A stretch of 64,000 bases of DNA from assembly GCF_040436345.1 (NCBI RefSeq), contig NC_133219.1, positions 24,402,709 to 24,466,708 of the forward strand, given 5' to 3'. The stretch comes from Pagrus major (Eukaryota; Chordata; Actinopteri; Spariformes; Sparidae). Position 1 is the stretch's first letter. Every line of letters starts with the position of its first letter. The position numbers were made by a program, and so were the translations under genes. The notes under the pieces are model-generated. The model had not been told where the DNA came from, did not search any database, and saw nothing but the letters and a program-made list of their open reading frames with translations. Positions 1-11,561 of the stretch are shown here, piece by piece.

Positions 1-994
1 GTGTTTAAATTAATCAAAACCATGCTTGGCTCCAGGGATCAGAATGGAAAGATCTGAACAAACTGTGGTAGTTGTAACTGTGAACCAAACATAAGGGATT
101 TTAAATTCCAGAACATCAACACACAAATATATTCAGTAAAGGTTTTTTTGAATGATTATAACAATTTAATGTTCACAATAAAATGTATGTATGCATACTT
201 CTCCACTGTATTTCAGAGGCAAATATTTGCCTTTTTACTCCATTACATTTGTCTGACAGCTACAGGTACTAGTTACTTTTAAGGTAAGAATTTCTCATAC
301 CTTTACTGTCCAGTGAAATAATCTCTAAATTTGGTGATTTTTAATGTCAATTTTTCTGTTAAACTGAAGGATTATTTGTTTTTTAATGGGTTGAGAAAAT
401 TATCCTGCTTCTCAAATAAACAATTTAAAAGCTCCACATGTAAAAATACATTGTCACAAAACTGAAAACAGGGCTGTTTTTCTGAGCTCATGAAAAGTTG
501 ACTTCTACACACGTGATGATCTGCAGTAGTAACAGTAATCCAAAAACATTTATATTAGTAAAACATTGACAGAGACCACAAGTAAAATATCTCAATACAT
601 CTTCCACCACTACCAAGTAATGTAATGTAATGCAATTGGCATATTTAGTCTTCACAAGTTGTTAAACCAAAGGTTTAAGAAACAATATTGTGTAAAAAAG
701 TGTAAAGAATAGATTAAATGTATGAAAAAAAGAGAGCCAAGAATGGTGTGAGTGCACGCTTGTTCGGGAGCTGATCACTTTAAGATGTATATATAGTCAC
801 ATATTATTTATTCTTTGCACACAACTTCTTCCAACCCAAATTAAAAAGAATATGTTAAAACGAATAGCGTGTCTGTAACATACTGGTCAAAGAAAAGATC
901 ACTTATTTAGGGATTACCATTGTGAGAAATGAAGAAGCAATTTGTTCCAAAAACTTTAATTTAATTATTGATAAAACAAGAAAAAGGCTTAATC
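1..994. other. AT-rich intergenic stretch, no gene seen
   Basis: No reading frame with recognisable protein character and no paired inverted repeat was found here. Open frames are short and shared with low-complexity AT-rich sequence. Confidence 0.6.
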
Positions 995-1400
995 CAGGGG
1001 TCTCAAACTCACATTATCTTGGGGCCAATGTTGGTATTGTCGTCTCGCAGGAGGGCCACTACAGTGTTCAAGTACTACAAAACACCATATCCACAGCTGA
1101 CAATAAAGCATAAAGTCTCACCAGAGAACAATTAGTAGTTCAAAAACAGACAACCAAACTCAGGTGTACTTTGTGACACAATATGGTAGTGAAGCAAATA
1201 AAATAAAACAAATCATTAAAAGGAAATGGGACACATTGAAAAGTGACAAATTTGTGAAGAGTTACCCTCCTCCTGTACAACAAAAAAACTTCACTCTGTT
1301 TGCTTTGCTCTGTTAATAAAGAATGGAAAAAAGTATATAAAAACACTTCACTATCGGATAAATCGCTTACGGACCAATGAAAAATAAGTGCGGCCCGCCT
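995..1400. mobile_element. degenerate hAT-type repeat fragment
   Basis: The stretch opens with CAGGGGTCTCAAACTC, which resembles the terminal repeat of a very common vertebrate hAT family, and is followed by a GGGGCC-containing subterminal region. Near 1388 the text AGTGCGGCCCGC resembles the other subterminal region, but the expected matching inverted end is missing. I infer a decayed, partly deleted copy. The family assignment comes from recall of repeat consensus patterns, not from a search. Confidence 0.45.
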
Positions 1401-1460
1401 CTTTCAGAATCACAGTTATAATTGGCCAATCACAATTTCTTCCATTCGCTTACCATAGAC

Positions 1461-2181
1461 ATATATACATAGACGCCTCATTGAGCGGGTTGGCCCGCTG
1501 CTGCGATACGTCGACGTCGCCGCCATATTGGAGGAGGCAGATCTGCCCCGTGAACTAATACAAGTGAATGGAGTGAACTTTATAAAGCTCCTTCTACAAA
1601 GTGCTATAAGTTAATGTCTCTCATTTACACATTCACACACATACGAATATATTCAGGAAACAGATAGGAACCAAAAACAACGTCTGTAACGTTCTCTGAT
1701 GATTATAAACGTTAACTACTCCTTACATGTTCAGTATACAGGTAGGCACCAAACCACCGGATGTATTTTTATAATGTTTTTATGAATGTTTACAGCTGCA
1801 AATGTATGTAACGCTGCTACTGTGATGATAAATGACGGTTAAATATTGAGTCTTTGTCTATAATAACCAGATCCTGACATGTAAATGTGATGTCTGTTGG
1901 AATAAAAAGCACCAACATCGTTTTTGCACAGTGATTTCTGATAATCTAAGTAATAATAATAACAATCATGGAGACAAATAATTAAAAAGTCCGCAAATCA
2001 AGATAAGAAACTGCGACTGGCAGTGAGCCTGCTTTCTTTTCTTTTAGCAGTGAAGTGATAAACTCCATGACAGAACATTATAAAATATGATATTGTATAA
2101 AATAACATTACATGGTAAAAAAAAAAAAAAAGTAAAGTTGCAGTAGGCTACTTTTATAAATATGCACTATATATATAGTTT

Positions 2182-2227
<46 letters not shown>

Positions 2228-2482
2228 CATTATTACTATTTTTCTGCATATTCTTGACTTTGAATGGGAGCAGCTGTAACGCAAGCAATTTCTCGTCGGG
2301 GATTATTGAAGTGTTTCTGATTCTGATTAATATATTATGCAGTTCATGTTGTATTAGTTCACGGGGCAGAGCCATGGATAATACATCCATGTATAATACA
2401 TCCATGGGCAGAGCTGCCTCCTCTAATATGGCGGCGACGTCGACGTACGGTCCAGCGCTCAATGAGGCGTCTACGTATACGA
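1461..2482. mobile_element. ~1 kb non-autonomous DNA transposon (MITE) with ~110-bp inverted ends
   Basis: The sequence TAGACGCCTCATTGAGCG near 1469 recurs as its reverse complement near 2456-2474. Homology continues inward through the GTCGACGTCGCCGCCATATT block and a GGGGCAGA / CCCCGTGAACTAATACAA block, giving inverted ends of about 110 bp. The right arm has an extra duplicated unit (TACATCCATG twice near 2386-2406). The interior is AT-rich and contains an ATT microsatellite. No transposase is encoded. The superfamily is not resolved because no clean target duplication is visible. Confidence 0.75.
2184..2227. repeat. (ATT)n microsatellite
   Basis: An uninterrupted TTA/ATT trinucleotide run lies inside the MITE. 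It is the source of a long asparagine-rich open frame on the minus strand, which is not a gene. Confidence 0.95.
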
Positions 2483-2490
2483 CCACGTAG

Positions 2491-2498
2491 CCGGAAGT
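2491..2498 (+). promoter_or_regulatory. ETS-family binding-site-like motif upstream of TEDC1
   Basis: CCGGAAGT is the consensus core for ETS factors such as GABPA and is common in TATA-less housekeeping promoters. It sits about 160 bp upstream of the TEDC1 start codon, in a locally GC-richer patch, and starts about 10 bp after the end of the upstream MITE. Function is inferred from motif and position only. Confidence 0.45.
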
Positions 2499-2659
2499 AA
2501 TTGTCTTCGCCGCGAAATATCAACAACTCAACAACTTCAGAGCGGTAGAAATGTCATTGAAAATGTCTTTAAAAAAGTGAAAGAATCTCTTCTGGACTAC
2601 GTGTGGCAGCTGACTGGTTAGAACATTCGGTCATATGCGTGTAGTGTGTGGTGGCTGTA

Positions 2660-5600
2660 ATGCAGCGCAGTAAAGCCGCGGTGAGTGTGGAAGTAAAGCA
2701 AGTCATCGGAGCTCTGTGCAGACTACTCGCGGCTACTGGCCTGGAAGCTGTCCCCACACCGGATATATTCAGGCTGGCTAAATTTGGTGGTGGGCCCGAG
2801 GTGGTGGGTTCATTATCTGTTTTCCATGTCATGATGGAATGTAACTTCATTTTCTCGAGGTCTCTACTGAACTGACCATGCCTTCACAGGTCAGAACGGT
2901 TTCGGCTGCACAAGAGGACCCTGCACAATATTAAGTTTGGGGTTTTAATTTCGTGGCCGATCAGTGTAGATGTTGTATAGATGACAGTGCAACATACTGT
3001 ATCCAACTGTTTTTGTTTCTTGATGATTTCCTGGTACAGTTTAAACAAGGCATTATTACAGGTATTACAGACTGGGATTGTGCAATATTCCTGTAAAAAT
3101 GAATACAATTTAAGAATTTCCACTAACTTATTTGGATCACTGCAAGTACAGAGAATTAAATAAAAGGTAGCAAGTATATGGGTGAAACATCAACATTAAA
3201 ATCAGGTATGGCATCTTTAAAAGAAGAAGAAAAATTCTCAGTTTGGGACCATTCGTTATGAAGTAGTACGGGTTCCTATACTGTGCTTACCGATACAGAC
3301 CTCTTCCTAATAGACTCAGTGTACTCTTGTATACTATTGACATTCTATACAGATGTCTTTCTGCTTACTGTTGAATTCCAGGAGGATCAGTTTTGGCAGC
3401 TCCTTGCCAATGTCCTTCAGACAGCTAACATAGTTTCCTGTGAAGCTAGTGCACAGCTAGGAGGAGGTCAGTGACCTTTTTACATTTTTTTATGGATCTG
3501 TTCATGGCTTGCAATGCTTTTTGTCCAAGGCTTTACTGATTTTCCCTCAAGATACTTTGAATAACTCATTCAATTTTTTAATTACATTGATAAGGACAAC
3601 AGACTTGTAAAAATATGGTCTCTAATAATCATATCATCACAATATGATTCTACAGAAAGTCGCTGTGAATGTATATTCGCTGTCTGTGTTTAGCCTCAGA
3701 GCACAGGAAGCTGGTAGCTGCAGGCCTCTGGCAGACTAGCTACCATGCTGACTGGATGTATGGGAGGAAGGGAGGAGAAGGAGGGAGATTGTCTAGCAGA
3801 GACCTCCTCATGGCGCTGGGCTGGCTGCTCGCTATAGGAACACTGGAGAAACTGCTGACACAGAGAGTACAGCAATTGGACAATTCACTCCTCACATCGA
3901 TGCTGGTAAGTACCGTTGGTTTACTATTACATAATATATTGGTAAACCTAATTTGTTTTTGTAGTTAAGTATTTGCATACTGTTATATCTCTAATCTCTC
4001 TCTGTGTGTGATAGGTGAACCCACAACTTTCCAAAGAGCTCCAGTTAGACCCAGCATCTCTGAAGAAACTTCAGTGGCTCATTGGCTGTCTCAGGCACCA
4101 GGGGCGGACGCTGCTGTCCATTCAAGAAGAGCGAACTGGCCTGCTGCATTCTGTGAGAAAATCCCCTCTCTTCTAACTTTTCCACTGGCTGCCATCAAGT
4201 ATTTGTCAGTTGCTACAATAAGAAACTTTGTCTGCATAACTGCAAGATGATTGCAAATGACAAATCTGAAAATGTGTATAAAATACTCAATTTAAGTGAC
4301 TGAAATATTTATTTAAATTAAGTTCAATTGAAGTCCAACCAAGCAATCAATATTTTCCTTAGGTTTTATTTGCCATTTTCTCCTCCCTTGGATCCTCTGA
4401 CCAAAGCTCAACAGTGCTGAAGGAGGTAAGTGTATATGCGCCGTTATAAAAATGAATTACTACGTAATAATATGCTCTGTGTATACTTGGTTAACAAGAC
4501 CCTGTCTGTTTAAATCTGAGTGTAAACACTAGCGATCTTACGCCAGGTTCAGACAGGACGCCGAAGCGCCGCGATTAGCTGCGAAGCGCCGAGGACCGGA
4601 GCCATTTTCGTTTCGGGAATCTACCATTTTCGTTATAGGATGCGCCGCTGCTGGCGCGCGCCGTGCAGCGATTGTTTCGGCGTCTGGTGTAATTTCTCCG
4701 CGTGCCGCGGCCGAATGTGTCAAGCTGGGCAGGAAGTCAAACAAAGCAACAACGAGAGAATTCGGTCGATTTTCAAAATAAAACAAATTTCAAAATAAAA
4801 CTATTTTCGATAATTAAACACCCGGATTGACAGAAAAATACTCATTACTATAGTGGACATCCATTTACAGTTGTCAGGAAAACATGATGTTATAATTTTA
4901 TGCAGTTATTTACTTACCCATGGTGAAAAAACTGCTCCAAGTGTGACTACAGAACAGCCAAGGGGCAGAGCCGCTTGCCGACCGGCGTGGAGAAATTCGC
5001 GTCTGGTGTGAACAGAAGGGCTTTGCGGCGCTTCGGCGTCTTGTCTGAACCTGGCGATACTTTCTTACCACAACATAATTTTGATTTGGAAGATGATAAC
5101 ATTTTACTGCAATTAAATATTTTATGTATATTGTATTTTATTTTATTTCACACTTTATGCCCAAAGATTATGCGGTTTAATATCAGTAGAGGTATCAAGA
5201 TTTCGATTCTAAATCAAAATCAATCAAATCAAAAAAAGGATCAGTGATGGTCCCAGTATTTTATTCTCTCTACCCCCACCTCCTTGTGTGCGACCGAAGG
5301 AGAGAAAAAAAAACACTGCAAAGATGACTAGCTCACTGGTAGTCTGCAGCTGCTCTTCAAGTCACTTATCCTGTGTGGATGAAGACAATCAACTGAACGG
5401 TACTGGAGGTAACTCCTACAACGTCAAAGATGTTTGGTTAATTTTCATTTTCAGATATCCTTTATAGATTTGTTTAAGAAGAAGGTAAACTTAGGACAGA
5501 TTTGAGAAACTGAACTTTGTTCAAAACTGAATTCCTACCGTAGTTTTAGTGAACTCTGTAATCTTTATTTTCGGGGAATATTATTTGAACTTGCCTTACC

Positions 5601-5892
5601 CGAACCTGCAAAAACCCACCAGGATAAAGTCAAGCTGTTGTTGTAAAATATCCCTTGTTTTTTAAAGAAGAATTAAAACATTTAATTAATAGTTGTCAGG
5701 GCATAAAACGAATGATCTGTTGATCTTTACAAATCCAGATGAGATAGTTTAACGATGGCATGTTAGTTCTGAAAAAAATGTTAAAATTGAAAATCAAATG
5801 GAATTGTGACCTTAAAATGGAACGTCAAATTGAATTATGGATTTGCAGTCAATGTCAATGTTCCAACTGTGAGCAGATCTTCATACTCTATT

Positions 5893-5932
<40 letters not shown>

Positions 5933-8929
5933 TTATAGGACTGTGTATGTATGTGTCAGCTCTGTGACCTCCTAGAAGCATATGTGAACTGGAGACAGGT
6001 AGAGAAAGTCTTCTGGACCTGGATGGTGAGTTAGACACAACAACAGACACAGAAGCAATAGCACAATACAACACAGAAGTGATTTCCAACATTGTGGTTC
6101 ATGATTTTTTAAAGTTAATGTGTAAATTTACACCACAGAGTATGTATTGGATTTGGACATTTTTTTCTTTGACCAGTTATACAATTATTGCTTCTAGCCA
6201 ACAGATTTGCTAAATTTTCTTCTCAGTGTCATCCAAGAGGGTAGCAGTCCCATGTGCCAGTAAATGCGACACAAAGTGTATGTGTGTGTGTTTGTGTAGG
6301 ACAGTGTGGTGGACTGCCATCTGATGGATACTGTTGTCGAGAAGTCTAAGAAAGCTGCTGATGGCAGTGCAAGAGTGTGTCACCACAGAATCTGGGGGCT
6401 TGAGAAATTGGAGGACATGCTGTTGAGACTGCCCACAGGACAGGTGTGCTACACATGCAAGGTGTTCATTCTCACAGGGGTCATTGCCTAATGGTTTTGA
6501 TTTGACACCAATGACCCTTGTGGAGAAATGCTGTTGAAATTGATAGTGAATGAAAAAGCACCAACAATACTGTACTGAGTAATACTTAGTCTGAGGTAAA
6601 TCAGACATGTAAAAACAAGTTATTTGGTGTATGTGTTCAGCTTAACTCAGCAGAAAGACTGGAGGCAGGGATGAAGGGTAGCATGGCTTTGTCTAGAGTT
6701 CAAAAATCCAACTCTAACACTAAAGCTCAGTAATTAACATGTTTGATCATGTCCCCAATACTTAATTGCAGGGCTGGAGCAATTTCTTGACAAATAATGG
6801 TTTATCCATTTTCAAAAAAACAGCCAAAACACTCCTCAATCAGCCTATCAGACAGCAGCTAGCACAGACAGAATTTCCCTATGGGAAAAAGCCAAACTTC
6901 GTGAAGAGATTGCTTTTCTTCTTCTTCATTGTTTTTATTGCAGTTTTTTGTTTCCATTTAACAAAACAAACAGTGTCTACAAAAACTAGACACACAACAA
7001 AACAAACACAAAACACACACAACAGCTCTTACATGAGAGATGAACATATGACATAATACAAGAGGTGGTGGGTCAGTCTTACAGTACCCGAATGTTGTTC
7101 AAGTTTACATCAGTCCTTTTAATAGAATGGAGGAAAGGTCCGGTCCGATATAATCCAAAAATGGCCGCCACACTCTGTAGAACTGATCTACGCTGTGATG
7201 TATGATGTTTGTAAGATATTCTAGAGGGATCAGTTCAAAAATTATTTTATGCCAACCACAGACAGAGGGAATCTTGTCACTGACCCACTGCAAAAGAATA
7301 TTTTTGCTAGCTGCAAACGTTAAGATATTATACAATCTTTTGTTGACTGCTGTTTTTAAACGGTCACTTGGAAGACCTAGAATCAGGGACATGGGATCCA
7401 TTTCTATATTAATGTGAAAAATTCTCAGAGATTGCTTTTCAAATGTTTTTTAGTTGAGCATTTACAAAATAAACAAACATGTCTCATTCATTTAATACTA
7501 TCTCACCCTGCTGGCTTCTGTCAGTTGGTCACTGTGCTCACTTCTTTAAATCCACTGATGCAAAGGAGTTTGTGCTAGAAACCCAGGGAAAATTCTAAAT
7601 CCAGTTGTTTAAAAATATCAGTTGCACTCACATTGTGTATATATATTGCACTGTCCCTGCAAGTCTGGTGTATGCGAACTAAACAAAGTCTAAAACTGAG
7701 GATTGCAGATAAGAGGTTTTTCCAAGAATCTTGATTATGCAATTGTAGGTGACTATGGTCAATCATATTACTATAACCATGTGTTCCAGATCTACTCTCT
7801 CTCCTCCAGATCCTAAGGACATAGAGGTAGGTGTTGGTATAGAACCATGCTAAGCTCTTCTCCTCTGCCTCCAGTCTTTGTGCTATGCTAGGCTAAGCAA
7901 ATCCAGCTCTGCATTTAACACATGAGATGAGAGTGGTATCAATTCTGTCATTTCACTCTTGCAAAGTAAGCATTTAAATTTTCTTGTCAAAATAATGAAG
8001 TGTACCTTGACCAACACTTGCACACTAGTGTCATCCATGACACACTTGTATGCACAGATTTGATTTTCACCTCTGCATATGAGCAGAATATGAATGTCTC
8101 TCGTATTAATTCATAATTCCATTATTTTATCAGGGTGTTTCGTACAGTGTCGAAACAATACCCTGCTTAAGATTAAGGCAATTTTGTATTTATTATTTAT
8201 TATTTCCTTGATGTTAGGTGACACTAGGTGTGCAATTAGCTACCATTTACGTATAGTACAGTCGAGTAGCATCATGTTATCGCAGTCATACCTGAATTTT
8301 ACCATAATAAAATTGACAAAAAAATGTATTCAAATCAGGAACTGCTTGAATAAATAATAAGTAAAGATTGCAAATCTGAACACCAAAAAGTATTAAAGTT
8401 TGATGCCAAATAAGAAAATGACAGTATGAAGACAGAAAGCTTAATATTTACTTGACACTTTGTAATACACTGACTGCAGTGTTCCACAGTCTCTAATTTA
8501 TAATATTTATATTCCCCTGCTTGATTTTCCTTTCTTAATCCCTTTCATCTTCTGTCCCAGAAAGGACAGAGGAGAGGCAGAGGGGATGCTGAGAACAGAG
8601 GAGAAGGAGGAGGGAGGTTGCAGGGAGGACTGGACACCTCCTCCTTCCCTCCTCTTCTCTCCTCCCTCCCGTCCCTGCCCTCCATCCCTCAGGTCTACAG
8701 AGCCAGGCTCCTGACTGAGAGGTCAGTCAAACTCAGGAACCACCCAGCAGAGAGGCTCCACGGCAGGGCTAAGGCTCCTGATAGGCTTTCATCATCTCAG
8801 GCCACACAGCTGCTCCTTCAAACAGAGGCTCTGCTGCTGGACAGGAGGGACAGGCAGAGATTCGACAATAGGATGCAGCTGCAAGAGATGGTTTGCAGGC
8901 TGGATGAACTGGTGTTGATACCACCGTAG
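2660..8929 (+). CDS. tedc1: tubulin epsilon and delta complex protein 1 (TEDC1, formerly C14orf80), 10 coding exons
   Basis: TEDC1 acts with TEDC2, delta- and epsilon-tubulin in centriole stability and triplet-microtubule formation (family knowledge). Exons I can define: 2660-2800 (end could be 2803), 3382-3466, 3694-3905, 4015-4152, 4363-4425, 5939-6025 (alternative acceptor near 5960), 6300-6443, 6641-6677, a 17-bp exon 7810-7826, and 8561-8929. All junctions have AG/GT sites and phases agree throughout, giving 430 aa without a stop. Supporting sequence: an N-terminal PDIFRLAKF block (residues ~37-45), WRQVEKVFWTWM in exon 6, and the conserved C-terminus LLLQTEALLLDRRDRQRF ending ELVLIPP. 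Start: the first ATG of the MQRSKAAVSVEV frame. Introns contain a MITE (4541-5056) and an L1 fragment (6919-7426). A further small exon between 4425 and 5939 cannot be excluded. Confidence 0.88.
4541..5056. mobile_element. ~0.5 kb MITE in TEDC1 intron 5
   Basis: The left end CGCCAGGTTCAGACAGGACG and the right end CGTCTTGTCTGAACCTGGCG are near-perfect inverted repeats. The match continues inward through CCGAAGCGCCGC / GCGGCGCTTCGG. Inside, TCTGGTGT-type sequence recurs in inverted orientation, so the whole unit is partly foldback. It lies between TEDC1 exons 4363-4425 and 5939-6025 and does not touch a splice site. No clean target duplication was found, so the superfamily is open. Confidence 0.8.
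5896..5930. repeat. (GT)n microsatellite at an intron 3' end
   Basis: A GT/TG dinucleotide run sits directly upstream of the TEDC1 exon at 5939, where a polypyrimidine tract would be expected. It may weaken or shift the acceptor, which is why an alternative acceptor near 5960 is noted for that exon. Confidence 0.9.
6919..7426 (-). mobile_element. 5'-truncated L1/Tx1-type LINE fragment in TEDC1 intron
   Basis: The minus strand from about 7401 to 7105 encodes the carboxyl end of an L1-type ORF2, including FYRVWRPFLDYIG. The full-length L1 later in this window has FYRIWRPFL at the matching place. The insertion is flanked by a perfect 14-bp direct repeat, AGAGATTGCTTTTC, at 6905-6918 and 7427-7440, as expected for target-primed reverse transcription. 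Only the last ~500 bp of the element is present. It lies between TEDC1 exons 6641-6677 and 7810-7826. Confidence 0.85.
7827..7990 (+). repeat. degenerate fish interspersed repeat (CCAGTCTTTATGCTAAGC-type)
   Basis: CTCCAGTCTTTGTGCTATGCTAGGCTAAGC followed by an ATGAGAGTGGTATCAATTCT block is a diverged copy of a repeat that also appears near 15700-15880 and, on the other strand and in part, near 16855-17080. The copies are SINE-like or MITE-like; ends are too worn to classify. Confidence 0.6.
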
Positions 8930-9036
8930 ACTTTTTTTAATCGTGGCATCAGTATGTAATAAGACCACTGTGTGTTTGATTGAAGTGTTCTGCTCTTCCA
9001 GAATGTAATGTATTAATTTAGAAATTTACTTTCAAA

Positions 9037-9042
9037 AATAAA
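9037..9042 (+). terminator. TEDC1 polyadenylation signal
   Basis: AATAAA lies 108 bp downstream of the TEDC1 stop codon, in AT-rich sequence. It is the first canonical signal after the stop. Confidence 0.75.
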
Positions 9043-10044
9043 TACTCTTTCAACAACTTTAGTTTGATGTTGCTAAATAATTATATTAACCTTTATAGGT
9101 CATTTTCTAACAAAGATGGACAAAGTTAATGAAGTGCTTTACAAACAAAAGAGACAAAAGACACCTGACAAATCAGAAAAAAATGATTTAAAACAAATAA
9201 CTAATTCCTAATATATGTAAGCTGTCCTCAGTGTTTACAGACAAATTAAAAACGAGACTAGGTCAAAACCCATTATATGGCTGGACCGTTACTGGTCAAG
9301 GTTCTAAAATGTGGCCAATTTAGGGTAGTCTGTGGTAGAGTTTATGTTATGAATTCCTGGATATTAAATGCTCATGTGCGAAGAAGGGGCAGAATATTCC
9401 TTCGCCAGTGTGGGGTAATTTAGGAATAAATTGAGTTGTTATTGCATTCACAAGTTACATTCATAGATTTCTTTTTTTTATCTATAAGTTCCAAGTTTAA
9501 CTTTTTCACATTTTGAGTTACACATTTCATGCCTCCCTTGTCTTATTTCCATTACCATTCACAATTTCATCTCTACAAATGCTTTTCAAATTCCTTTTTA
9601 GCTTTTTCATTTTAAATTGTTATGTTTAGCACTCAGCTAACGTGGATGGGGATAAAGTAATTTCATCGTGTGGCTCTTCTAGACTTTCCAAATTTTATTG
9701 GATCGAATTGCTCAAATTCTGACAGTGAAACAAGTCATTTCTCGGAGGTTGTGATGCTCAAAAATATGTATCTACCGATTTATAGACTGTTCTTTGGATG
9801 GAGAAAGCTCCATGTTACGCCGCACTCGGGAATCGACGCATCTCGACAACATCTCCAACAGCAACATGATTAAAAAAAACAAACTAACCAGTCGTTTAAA
9901 GTGATAGTTCCAACTACCAATGGTACGCAAGGTAACCAAGGCGTTCTAGCCAGTCAGAGGCAGAGTAGGGCGGGCCTTAAGTTTTCAGGCACCTCGGACA
10001 ACGTTAGCGAGCGGTGAGGAGCTGGTTTACTGTATACTGCTAGC
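9043..10044. other. intergenic stretch with a relic of the TTAA-type foldback MITE core
   Basis: No gene is seen. Around 9806-9846 the text CTCCATGTTACGCCGCACTCGGGAATCGACGC matches the central palindromic core of the MITEs at 40133-40825 and 61472-62076 but lacks their arms. From about 9890 on, the sequence looks like the 5' flank of the zinc-finger/hAT-like frame that starts at 10045. Confidence 0.5.
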
Positions 10045-10285
10045 ATGGATGCCAGGGGCCCGTTTCAGAAAGCAGGTTTAGTGAAAACCCTGAGTTAGTC
10101 AACCCTGAGATGAGGGAAACTCTGGTTTTTCGGTTTCACAAAGCCAGATCAGCGTAACTCTGAGTCAGTTACCCGGGCAACACACTCCGTGAAACTAACC
10201 TGTTCGCTGGCAGGTTTGCTTCAACTAACCCTGAGTTTCCCCTGCTCTTAATTTGAAGCCTGCAGACTGAAGGCAGTGGCAGACA

Positions 10286-11561
10286 TGGCGTGTCCGTTTC
10301 TCGAGGAGCCAGTTGATGTCGAAGCGCAAATACTCCGCAGAAACCTCCGGATGATGTCTCTTGGATGTTTTATCATTCCCTGATGAGTACCTGTTTGAGC
10401 GTTTCCGTTTCTCTGCACCATCAATAATTTATCTAAACAATATTCTCAGCCCTCCCATCGCTCACATGACACATCGTGGAAATGCTCTCGGTTCCAAGCA
10501 AATTCTTTGTATTGCACTTCGTTTTTTTGCCAACGGCAGTTTTTTGTACAACATTGGTGATGCAGAGCATGTGTCCAGGGCAACCGTCTGTCGGGCTGTC
10601 AGAAATGTGACAGTGGCACTGAAACGACTACTACACACGTTTGTAGTGTTCCCAAGTCACAGACCCACCAGACATCTCAAGGAAGCGTTCCACAGAATTG
10701 CAGGTATCAGTGTAAGCAGTAATTAATGTAATGTCACTAAGCTTTGAGACTCAAAGCACTAATCAGCCAATCTGATATATTTTAGGGTTTCCAGGTGTGA
10801 TTGGCTGCATTGATGGCACTCACATTCCCATCATAGCTCCTTCAATAAATGAAGCAGATTATGTGAATAGGAGATCTGTCCACAGCATTAATGTACAGGT
10901 AAGCCTAAATAGTAGCTTTTAACATTACAAATGAAATATACTTCAGTACAGCTACTGCAGCTAATTACTGTTCTCCACTGTGAAGATGACATGTGATGCA
11001 GCCTACATGATCAACAATGTGGAAGCAAAGTGGCCTGGGTCTGCATGACTCTCGAATGTTTCGTGACTCTACACTGAGTGATAGATTTGCCTGTGGTGAG
11101 TTTATATACAGTAAAGCTATATTCTATTATCAATATTTTGTTTCCTCCTATTGCAACTGAAACATTAAACTGTATCTTGAATTATCATAGGAGAGTTCGA
11201 TGGTTACCTACTCGGAGACAGAGGGTACCCCTGCCCGCCCCATCTGCTGACCCCTTACCCTGACCCTGAGCCCAGCCCACAGCAACGCTACAACGTAGCT
11301 CACTGCAGGACACGAGCCAGGGTGGAGATGACCATTGGGATGCTCAAGGCCCGATTCCAGTGCCTTCATAGGCTCAGGGTCACCCCAGAAAGGGCTTGTG
11401 ACATCATAGTGGCATGTGTAATCCTACACAACATTGCCACAATCAGAGGGGAACAATGTCCTACTCTTTCCCCTGATGATCCAGACAATAATCCTAACCC
11501 CCCTGCTGATGCACGAGATGGAAGAGCCGTTGGAGACATGATATACTTCAATCATTTCTAA
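10286..11561 (+). pseudogene. Harbinger transposase (HARBI1-like), inactivated
   Basis: Four exon-like blocks: 10286-10703, 10786-10898, 10986-11095 and 11191-11561. Catalytic DDE motifs are recognisable: GCIDGTHIP (exon 2), LLGDRGYP and RVEMTIGMLKARF (exon 4). The N-terminal block starts MACPFLEEPVDVEAQ and continues in another frame as DVLSFPDEYLFERFRF, so it is frameshifted near 10355. A second frameshift lies near 11045, where ...EAKWPGS is followed out of frame by HDSRMFRDSTLSD. Splice sites and phases otherwise fit. Normally the protein is a nuclear endonuclease/transposase that needs the SANT partner. This copy cannot make it. Confidence 0.88.

Noticed and set aside
2154..2486. 110-aa minus-strand open frame with a long asparagine run
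   Set aside because: It is a translation of the ATT microsatellite plus the MITE inverted end.
4538..4786. 82-aa minus-strand frame with MFYFENRPNSLVV
   Set aside because: It lies inside the foldback MITE of TEDC1 intron 5 and has no relatives I recognise.
5330..5412. possible extra TEDC1 exon (MTSSLVVCSCSSSH...)
   Set aside because: It has no convincing polypyrimidine tract or acceptor, and exons 5 and 6 already join in phase without it.
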